Positions 1 to 8,600 of a stretch of DNA of 64,000 nt are shown here, piece after piece. The stretch is from positions 62,001-126,000 of the forward strand of contig JANBRJ010000037.1 of assembly GCA_027577595.1 (NCBI GenBank), given 5' to 3'. The notes beneath the pieces are model-generated. The model worked only from the letters and a program-made list of their open reading frames with translations. It searched no databases and was not told where the DNA came from. This DNA is from Coemansia sp. RSA 487. Its lineage: Eukaryota > Kickxellomycota > Kickxellomycetes > Kickxellales > Kickxellaceae. Position 1 is the first letter of the stretch. Each line of letters begins with the position of its first letter. Both the position numbers and the translations under genes were made by a program.

Positions 1-1098
1 TGGCGCGTCGCTTCGTACCAAAACGAGTACCTGCGGTTTGAGCAGAACGGCGAGATTATCCCGGAGGAGAGCGAGTTTGTCGAAACGTACACTGGCAGAT
101 CGCTCTGCTTGCCGAACCCCTACGTCAATTGGCTTTGGCCTGGTAGAAAAACGGGGCCAGAGAGCGATGACGCCGTCAATCGGCTGCCTTTCAAGGGCGG
201 TCTCCACCCGGTTGTCCCATTCGTTGGCTTGTGTCACAGATCGCCGAAACCCACAGCTATCGACTTTCCGGACGCATTGCCCACTCTTTCCAGATCTGCC
301 ACAGGTCCTGCGATGTTGGACAGCCTGGACGAGAATACACTGGGCGGAAGTGGTTCAATGGAAACGCAGGCGTTCAAGCCAAGCACAGCGCTAAAGTCAT
401 TCCGGGTTATGATTAGAGATACGGCAGGTGACATAGATGGCGTGGCCATTGATGCCGCTGCCACGGCTATCGCAAGGGAAAGGATAGGAGGTACGAGTGC
501 TAAGCGTGTCAAGGATGCTGGTGAAATAGCACAGAGGACTGAGCAGCCATTGCATATGCATATGTCGCAGAGCACAGGAGCTTTGCACAGCGCAGGCACA
601 GAATCAGGAACCTCTGCAATCAGCAAGCACACAGCACCCAGCATCTCAAAACCCAGCAGCACAGAACACCTGCCAGCATTGGTTTCAGGGGGTGGTGGCA
701 GTGACGACCCCCGAGTGCGTAGAATCCTTGACCCCATTCTGGCAGCACTTGCAGCAAACCCGACAGCCCCGCTGGCATCGCTTGTTTCCCCACCAGCAAT
801 AGCGGAGCCCAAAGACAATGGCGCACGTGGAGATAGTAGCGTTGGCCGCACGCAGCTTGCCTACCACAATCGCACTCCTGGCAACGAAGCCGTGGCAACC
901 TCTGGGAACGACAGCAGCGTTGCATGTGTTGCTGGCATTGCTAGTATCCTGACGGACAGCACCTCCTCTATGGCCATCGGCACAATGTCTGCAGAGTCGA
1001 GAATACCAGGAGAATTGCGTGAGAATAGTACAATAATAAAGGAAATAGCGCTCTCGCGGCTTGTTCAGGCGCTGGCCATTGAAGGATTGGGGATGTAG
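1..1098 (+). CDS. Unidentified protein, C-terminal part (5' end outside window)
   Basis: The reading frame is open from the first base to a TAG stop at 1096-1098, giving at least 365 residues; the start lies upstream of the window. The first ~75 residues are rich in aromatic and charged residues (for example PNPYVNWLWPG near residue 38) and look folded. The remainder is Ser/Ala/Thr/Gly-rich and probably disordered, with one Ala/Leu-rich helix-like segment near residue 245 (DPILAALAANP). An AATAAA signal at 1112-1117 follows the stop. It converges on the gene at 1305-2501. I do not recognise the family. The first ATG at 109 is not the real start, because the frame is open and coding-like before it. 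Confidence 0.65.
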   Translation, partial: WRVASYQNEYLRFEQNGEIIPEESEFVETYTGRSLCLPNPYVNWLWPGRKTGPESDDAVNRLPFKGGLHPVVPFVGLCHRSPKPTAIDFPDALPTLSRSATGPAMLDSLDENTLGGSGSMETQAFKPSTALKSFRVMIRDTAGDIDGVAIDAAATAIARERIGGTSAKRVKDAGEIAQRTEQPLHMHMSQSTGALHSAGTESGTSAISKHTAPSISKPSSTEHLPALVSGGGGSDDPRVRRILDPILAALAANPTAPLASLVSPPAIAEPKDNGARGDSSVGRTQLAYHNRTPGNEAVATSGNDSSVACVAGIASILTDSTSSMAIGTMSAESRIPGELRENSTIIKEIALSRLVQALAIEGLGM

Positions 1099-1304
1099 AA
1101 CAGCAAAACAAAATAAACAAATAAACAAACGCAATAGTAAAATACAATATCAGTGATATGCTGCAGTAGACAATGTTCAACCGCGACAATACGCACTGCA
1201 GTCATATCATAGCTTTCTCGAATATTTGATTTAATATTACAACTCCAATCGCTGGATGCCATGTCTCGGAGGAGGCCATGTCTATTGAACTGGAGAAAAA
1301 GAAT

Positions 1305-2501
1305 CTAACCGGTGTAGTACGGAGGGGGATTGGGCTGGGGATCCGCAGTGAAAGGGTGGTGGTTAGAGGAGGCGCTGGCATCGTTGTCGGGGGCATTGGC
1401 CAACGACATGGCCTCCTCAATGGGGTCGACGTAGGGAGGCAGCTCGTCGCCTGAGATCTCGCTGAAGGTAGCGGCGCGCTGGCGACCGGGCTCCAGAATC
1501 AGCGATGGTCGCCGAATCAGTACAGGTGGCGGCGGATAATAATCATCGTATGTGTCTATAGGAGTGTTGTTATTCACAGTGGTTGAGTGTGAGTCTTCGG
1601 TGTGCACCAATGGGGGCAGTGCTTGCAGCGGTGGCGGTGGAGGCGGTGGAGGCGGCCGACGGCGTTGGCCTGGGGCTGTGGATCTGCTTCTTGATGGCCT
1701 GGGAATCTGCACCATTTCGGGGCCAGCGTTTGTTCTGTTTGTTCTGCTTGGTAGCGGGGGCGGAGGGGAGGCAAAGGGGCTCATGGCCACGGTTGATACT
1801 GTCTGGTCGGTGTTGAGCCTGTGCATTGAGACCCGGGACTCGTGTTCGTGGGTACTTTGAGCTGCATTCCTGGGAGTGCTGCCACGTGCAGTGTTGTCTA
1901 CAGACGCAGGGCTGATGGGAAGAAACGTTGTAGAGTTTGCCGAGTGCGTGCTCTGGTCGTCCTGCTCCGAGAGCATCAGACGCCGCCGGCGCTTGTTGCG
2001 TCTGCGAATCATGTACAGAATGACCAGCACAAGAGCAACCACCGCCACCGTCACACCGATGGCAGCATTGCGGCCAACGTTGCTAGGCTGGTCGTCAGCA
2101 GTCAGCTCCTTGCCGCCTTCGCTGACATGCATCGGCGCGTTTTCGTCTAGGTCGCCTCCCCCCTCGTCGTCACTGTCCTCTTCTTGCTTGCTTGAAGGAG
2201 CTGCTGCAGGCGTCGTCGATGGGCGGTAGAACGGATCAAGGATCTTGTCGCTGTTTTCGTCGGCGGAGTCGGTGCTTTGGTTGGCTAGGCGAACGTTGTT
2301 GATGCTGTTTGGCTCGCATGGGACAAGACCACAGAGCACAGCTACCAGAGACACCGCGTTTTCGTTTTCAGAGTCAATGCCGCTGTAAAACTCATCGTCG
2401 GGGTCTAGCGGTCCCTCCAGCACCTCGATTACATCGACATGTATGTGATTGGTGGCGATGGCAATGAAGGTGGAGGTAATTGGGCTTGGAGCGACACTCA
2501 T
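1305..2501 (-). CDS. Single-pass membrane protein with PPxY/LPxY motifs (possible Rsp5/NEDD4-type ligase adaptor)
   Basis: The product has 398 residues. An acidic N-terminal region (1-145) is followed by one hydrophobic segment at about 146-165, a basic stop-transfer run (RRRNKRRRR) and a long disordered Ser/Thr/Pro-rich tail. The tail holds a nine-proline tract at about 283-291, an LPPY motif at 354-357 and a C-terminal PPPYYTG. PPxY and LPxY motifs are known ligands of WW domains in Rsp5/NEDD4 ubiquitin ligases, and several fungal membrane adaptors have this layout. The polyproline tract could also bind SH3 or profilin-type partners. No clear signal peptide is seen, so orientation is uncertain. 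Basic residues on the C-terminal side suggest a cytosolic tail. The adaptor role is inferred from motifs only. Confidence 0.7.
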   Translation of the reverse strand: MSVAPSPITSTFIAIATNHIHVDVIEVLEGPLDPDDEFYSGIDSENENAVSLVAVLCGLVPCEPNSINNVRLANQSTDSADENSDKILDPFYRPSTTPAAAPSSKQEEDSDDEGGGDLDENAPMHVSEGGKELTADDQPSNVGRNAAIGVTVAVVALVLVILYMIRRRNKRRRRLMLSEQDDQSTHSANSTTFLPISPASVDNTARGSTPRNAAQSTHEHESRVSMHRLNTDQTVSTVAMSPFASPPPPLPSRTNRTNAGPEMVQIPRPSRSRSTAPGQRRRPPPPPPPPPLQALPPLVHTEDSHSTTVNNNTPIDTYDDYYPPPPVLIRRPSLILEPGRQRAATFSEISGDELPPYVDPIEEAMSLANAPDNDASASSNHHPFTADPQPNPPPYYTG

Positions 2502-3839
2502 TTCTTGTTCGTCTGCCCCACTGTCGTGTGGACCTTCCTTATTCTATCCCTGCCTGCCTGCTGAGAACGTCTCTTCCTAGTCAAGCGAGCTGAGAGATAG
2601 GGAGAAAAGGGGCGATTTGCAAAAGTGTGGCGCACGCGTGCTCACTTTATCAGGCCAGCTTCTAAATATGATTTAGCAACTCGCCAAGAGCAATAAAAGT
2701 ACTAGTCTTTTGACAACACCAAAAGGGCGGTCCGGGAAGGAGGGGAAAAAGAACCGCGTGTAAAAGTGTACAGAAAATAACAAAAATACAGGAAAAAACT
2801 TTTAGAGAAAAGGAAGAGTAAACGCATGAGAATTGAATTGTGTGAAGCGAAAAAAAAAACATGCACTGATACTGTGCAAATCTGCACGAAAGAAGGGCGC
2901 CATATCGGACTGCAGGAGCTGATGGATGGATGATTGCTTTTTTTTGTGATTCAAGGTACAATTACGTTTTGCTTTGGCAAAGAGCGGAAAATAATGAAAA
3001 TCTCATTTCATTTGTTGGCTACAGAAAAGGACACCCTTTCGTGGTTATTGGACACTGGCAAATTGGATCGCCCCCCCTTGTGTCACTTGCTTCGGCTTTT
3101 CCTGCAGGCCACAACTCCTCACGGTCCGCATGTTCTTTTCAGCCAGCCCAGCCACAATATTCAGGGCCTTCAGCTCCTCTTCAGCACCACGCGAAAACAA
3201 TGTGTATGCTGGTCTCTGGCCACCCCTTGGATGAGCTGTTCATGGAATGGACATTAAAGAAACCGTCTTGGCATGCATGCACGTCTTAATGATCTATGTA
3301 GGTAAATTACGTTCGGTGCTTGGCAGCCTATTTGCTCGCGTGTTGTAGCCCAGAAAATGCAGCGTCAAAGCGTACATCATTTATTTCGGCGAATGTTTCT
3401 ACAAGGGTTGCCAGGAAGAATGTATAGTCGTTTTCTTACATGGTGTGGCACTGGTACGCCTCTCCCTATTTCGAATATTCGCCGAAGGCAAGCGAAAGTG
3501 GATGGTATCAAGTTGGCAAAAGCAAGACTTTTCCAGATCCACACGACGCCTCTCCGTTGCATGCAAAGAAACCGCAGCTTCAGCGCCTTTGCTTTTTAAT
3601 AAAAGTGGAGTCGCAATGTGTGCTACAATGCAAGGGCTGCGGCGGGACGTCTCGTTCATTCTGTTTCTTACTATTCAGCAAGATAGAAAGGAAATCAAAC
3701 TGGGCCCACGCTGCAGCCACCGCTTTGCAGATATCTCAGGAGATAAAAGCAAAAATATAGTTTTTCCTTTCCACCAACCTGTATCTCATTTTATAATATA
3801 TTTTGAATAGTAGCTGAATAATAGGAAATAAACCCAAGG
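2502..3839. other. Intergenic, no supported gene
   Basis: Only short frames with unbiased composition occur here. It contains the divergent promoters of the PPxY protein (minus) and the PDX1-like gene (plus), with several A/T runs. I see no RNA gene or mobile element. Confidence 0.5.
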
Positions 3840-4697
3840 ATGAGCTATAGTGTCAGCAAAGCGCAGTGGAAAAAGTGGGCAGACAACATATGCTTTATGA
3901 TGAGGCTCAAAAAGAAAGCGCTGTTCTGCGTGTCCAATCGGCTGGAGGCCAAGATGGCTGAGAATGCAGGGGCAGGCGGGGTGATAGTGGTTGACGCAAC
4001 TTACCCGATAGAAGTGGAGCGGCTCAACAATGACTCGAAGATGGCCAAAGAAAAGGTGGTGCAAGGCATCATGGACTCTGTGGCAATCCCCGTGTTTGTG
4101 CGCATCCACGCCGGCAGCGAAGTCGAATGCAATGCGGTCAGCAAGATGCGCGCCGACGGGGTCGAGGAAACAGAGCTGGCGTCGGCGGAGGCTGGGTACG
4201 CAGTGCATGTCAACAAACACAAGCGGAAGCGGCCGTTTATTTGCGGCGCATCCACGCTTGCCGAGGCGCTGCGGCGCGTCCAGGAAGGTGCCAGCATGAT
4301 ATGCATCAAGGGCAACGCCTACGATGACCATGCAAATCCGGTTCAGGCCATCGAGGACATTGAGCGCATCAACCGCGAAATTGCCACAGCTGCTGCAAAG
4401 GCCGGCAACGAGCAAGCGCTGCGCGCCTACGCAAGAGAGCTATGTGCAAACTACGCGATGCTCAAGCAGGTGGCGCAACTGCGCAGGCTACAGGTGCCGC
4501 TGTTTGCGGCTGGCTGCATTACGCAGCCGTCGGACGCAGCGCATATGATGGATATGGGGTGTGCCGGCGTCGTCGTCAGCAACCTGGTTTTCCACGCGCC
4601 AAACCCCGCACGCCGCGCCAACGCCATCGTCACTGCCATCCAGCATCCAAATGATTACTCCCTCCTCAACGCCCTGTCCGAAACTGTGGACGACTGA
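3840..4697 (+). CDS. PDX1/SNZ (PdxS)-like protein, probable pseudoenzyme
   Basis: The 285 residues align over their whole length with the PdxS/SNZ/PDX1 family, the (beta/alpha)8 synthase subunit that makes pyridoxal 5'-phosphate from ribose 5-phosphate, glyceraldehyde 3-phosphate and ammonia. Recognisable blocks are AKMAENAGAGGVIVVDA (37-53), DSVAIPVFVRI (79-89), PFICGASTLAEALRRVQEGA (132-151), FAAGCITQPSDAA and a C-terminal NP..RANAIV helix. Key positions are changed. The first catalytic lysine (AKVRIGH in active enzymes) is Arg88. The substrate aspartate at the end of the first strand (IMD) is Cys30. The phosphate loop GEAGTGD is replaced by GNAYDDH, and the second phosphate site GSGIF by SNLVF. 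The second lysine is kept (Lys157 in IKG). Plant PDX1.2 is a known precedent for an inactive paralog that still assembles with active subunits. A complete active paralog elsewhere in the genome would be expected. Confidence 0.85.
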   Translation: MSYSVSKAQWKKWADNICFMMRLKKKALFCVSNRLEAKMAENAGAGGVIVVDATYPIEVERLNNDSKMAKEKVVQGIMDSVAIPVFVRIHAGSEVECNAVSKMRADGVEETELASAEAGYAVHVNKHKRKRPFICGASTLAEALRRVQEGASMICIKGNAYDDHANPVQAIEDIERINREIATAAAKAGNEQALRAYARELCANYAMLKQVAQLRRLQVPLFAAGCITQPSDAAHMMDMGCAGVVVSNLVFHAPNPARRANAIVTAIQHPNDYSLLNALSETVDD

Positions 4698-4954
4698 GCG
4701 CGCTTCTAATATTTCATTAGCCTTAATATTGAAACAAAAACATGTAAATATATAGTGGTGAGCCGATGTTTTTTCCTTTCTAGACAATGTGGAGAAAGTT
4801 TTTTTTTTATGTAACCTTGATTAATATTTTTGACGAATTATTCTAAAACGACTTTTGGGACTTTCTTCCCTTACCGTTTGTCTGGATTCTTGCAAACTAT
4901 ATACATCATGACTTGTCTATTATCTATTAGAAAATAAGTTAGCAAGAAGAGGGA

Positions 4955-5555
4955 TCAAGGTCTTCCTTCTCGTTTAATAGCTGGACATTTAGGCTTTTTT
5001 GTGCGAGCTGTGCGAGTCTTGATCAAGTATTTTGGGAAATGTGAGAAAATAGAGCCTAAACCAAGGAGCGGCAGGAGATCTGGGATTGACGAATATACAA
5101 GTAGACATATTATAAATACAGTGATGATGGATCCGAGAATAGCAAACAAGTAGACCATACTGGATTTAGATCTTGATATCTGTCGCCAGTATATTGAAAT
5201 GATTTTGAAAGATGAAGGCACCGTTTCTGGAGTGACAAGGAAGGAGCATATAAGCCTCGGCTGGTGCCTTCAATGATAGACAACAACCTCTCAACACTTC
5301 CTGTGGATATCGTCAGCTGTAGCATATTAAAAATCAACATGGCCAGCGAATTCTTCCGACCTTAACCCGATTGAAAATATGTGGGGAATTTCGAAGCACA
5401 TGTTTTCCAGGGAATTAGCAGGGTACTTGAAGTGCAATGACGGGGAAACACTCTTCCGCAAACTGTGGAATAACATTGAAATAAACTATATAAACAATCT
5501 AATCAAAGACATGCCTAAGCACATAAAGATGATCATTGAAAAGAAAGACTAAACA
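4955..5555 (+). mobile_element. Tc1/mariner transposase relic
   Basis: Two pieces of a Tc1/mariner transposase are readable. Around 5035-5145 is the helix-turn-helix linker (KPRSGRRSGIDEYTS.HII followed by MMDPRIANK). Around 5340-5551 is the C-terminal catalytic end (WPANSSDLNPIENMWG, then W..I...YI..LI..MP), ending in TAA at 5549-5551. The middle of the catalytic domain is missing and several stops and frame changes are present, so it is dead. I could not define terminal inverted repeats. It sits just beyond the 3' end of the first ABC transporter. The DLNPIE..W signature makes the family call firm. Confidence 0.8.
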
Positions 5556-5621
5556 GAAAAATATTGGCTCACTACGGTAGTAACGTTGTAGGACTGTGGA
5601 ACCGCCAATTGCCTCTTGTCA

Positions 5622-8600
5622 CTAGACTGCTGAAGGGGACAATAGTCCGGGCGTTGACGCCCTACTAATCCTGCTGCTGCCGCTGCCGCCAACTGCTGTT
5701 TGCTTGCGGCTGGCAACAGCGTACAGGTGGTCAAGCTCTCCCGAGTTCTCACACATATTCCAGAAGATGCCACCCTTGTTCTGGAGCAGATTGTAGGGTG
5801 TGTCGAACTGAGCAATGTTGCCCCTATCCAGAACAAGCACCCGGTCGTAGTCGATGATTGTGCGCAGACGGTGCGCCACACAAAACAGAGTCGAGTTGGC
5901 GAATTCGTGGCCACGGATGGTCCGCTGGATGCGGTCGTCTGTGTCAAAGTCGACTGACGCTGTCGCCTCGTCCATGACTACCAGCTTGGATCTCCGGACA
6001 AGTGCGCGCGCAAGAGCCACTAGCTGCCGCTGACCTAATGACAGGTTCTGTCCGTTCTCCTTGATCTCAGCTTCGAGAGTGTTGAATATTCCAGTCATCC
6101 GCTCAAGCATCGGTGCTTCGTCGTTGGTGCCCTCAACACTTTGGCTGGCTATGCTGTTGGCGGCAGCGGCAGCCTGGGTGTTGTTGTTGTTGCTACTGCT
6201 GCTACTGCTGCTGCTGCCGCTGGCGTGCTCGGCTACCAGGAATGTGCGTTGCAGGGCCTCCCACAGGATCTCGTCAGGGTACTCGCCAAATGGATCTAGG
6301 TTATAGCGGATCGTGCCGTTGAACAGAACCGGGTCCTGTGGAATGATGGTGACATTGCGGCGGAGATCCTCCAGACCGATCTTTGAAATGTCAACACCGT
6401 CCAGAACAATCCGCCCTTTGGTTGCCTCGATAAATCGCAGCAATGCCAGTGCCAAGCTGCTCTTTCCGGCGCCAGTGCGGCCAACAACACCAATCTTCTC
6501 GCCATGGCTCACAGACAGCGTGATGTTGTGCAATACAGGAACGCCAGGCACGTACTCAATCACTAAGTTCTTGATGTGCAAGAAGCCAGACTCGGGCCAC
6601 GAGACAGGCGGGCGGTGACGGGTGCTGGAGTGCAGCGGCGCCTCCTGCTCGACATCCATATACTGCAGGATGCGCTCGATTGCGTTCATGTTGAGCTCGT
6701 TATCGCTGAAGTTGCGGATGACGTACATCATGCGCTCGGAGAACGACAGCGAGTACATCAGCGCAAAGCCAGCCAGCCCAGGATCAATCCAGTCGAGGCT
6801 GGACAGGATGAACAGCGCGCACGTGAACGACACAGTGGCGCTGGCAACATCGATGCGCACCGTCAACCACCGCAGCGCGGACCACACCATATAGAAGGGC
6901 CTGTTCTGTGCGTTGATCTGGTTGATGGCCTCCTTCAGGTAGTAGTGGTTGATATTGAAGGCGCGAATCGTCGATACGCCCAGAAGAAGCTCACTGAATA
7001 GCGACAGGATCGGCGACATGCTGTTGGACTCTAGGCGCTTGAGTTCGCGCGACGCATTGAGGTAGTAGTAGCCGATCGACGCGTACGTCGCCACAACAAC
7101 CACAGCAACAAAGAAAAACGCCGGCTTCACCGCCATGATGATGGTAAAGACGCTAACAACCACCACAATGTCCAACGCCCACCCCAGCAGCTTTTCCATT
7201 GTCTGCTCATCCGTTGATAGCATCTCGCGCCCGAACCGGTTGATGATGCGTCCGAACGGAGTCGAGTCAAAGAACCGCGGCGTGGCGTGGATCACTGCGC
7301 CCATAAGCTGCCGATGGATCTTCCGCGACGCGCAGATTGCGCCCGAGAACGTGTAGTACTTGAGCCCCAGGCGGATGCTGATGCTGAGCAGTCCAATCAC
7401 CACATACACTAACAGCCAGTACCCTGGCCCAGTGTCGCTGATGAGGTTTGTCGCTGCGCCGCTGCCACCACTGGTAGACGCTACCCAGATGCGGATCCAG
7501 TAGTCCTGCATCACCACCACTGCCTGACACAGAATCAGCATTGCAAACGATGTGAGCCAGAACGAGTCGCTACCGCAGGCCGAGAGATACGTCTGCCACA
7601 CCTCGAACTTGACGTGGCCCTCCTCGCGCTCCTCCTCGTCGATCAGCGTACCCTGCAGCGCAGACAGATCGCGCGTCGAGTCCAGCCCACGCTGCTCGGC
7701 AATCACACGCAGCCGCTCCGCATTGTACTCGTCCTCGGACCGTCTATCGTTGATATGTTTCTGCAGATTCTTCTCGGTCGATGCGTTCTTGTGCGCAAAC
7801 TCTGCCAGGCTGTAGTGTGCCAACGCATCAACCTCCTTGCCCCTGCTGTCCGACCGTGTCGACGTGTACGAGCGGCCGCCTCGCGACCGTCGACTGCTGA
7901 CGCTGCTACGCCCTTCGTTGTCGTCTTCGTCGTCATATTCGCCGTCGGCATCGTCGGCGTCTCTGAGACTGCGCTTGGCTGTCTCCAGTTCGGAGATCAT
8001 GCGCATTAGGGTCCCGCGCGCCTCCAAGCTTTCGGGCGACCCATGTAGCGCAACACGGCCCTGGTGCATGATGAGTAGGTACTGCGCAAACGGCAGGCAC
8101 ATCGACAGGTGGTGTGTCACCAGCAGGCATGTGCGCCCGCTCATCAGCCGCGACTTGTTGAGCAGGCACTTTAGCAGAATGTGCTTGCCGGTGTGCGCAT
8201 CCACCGCAGACAAGCAGTCGTCGATAAGCAGAATCCGCCGGCTCGAGTACACAGCACGCGCCAACGACACACGTTGCTTCTGTCCGCCTGACAGCGTCAC
8301 GCCGCGCTCACCGATCTCGGTCAGATCTCCGGCAGGAAGAATGCGCAGATCAGGCTTCAGTGCACACACACGCAGAACCTCTTCGTATCTCTCTCTGTCG
8401 TAATGCTCGCCAAACAGAATGTTCTCGCGAATGGTTGCATTGCGCAGCCACGACTCTTGCGCAACGTACGCAATGTCACGCACCACCAGTCCTTCGCCTG
8501 ACAGCGCAATGATAGCTGAGTATTTGTGGTCGTGTGCTGCGATCTCTTGCGCGTTTGCGGTGGGGAGGAGTATGCGCCCCTTTGTAAGCGTCATCTCGCC

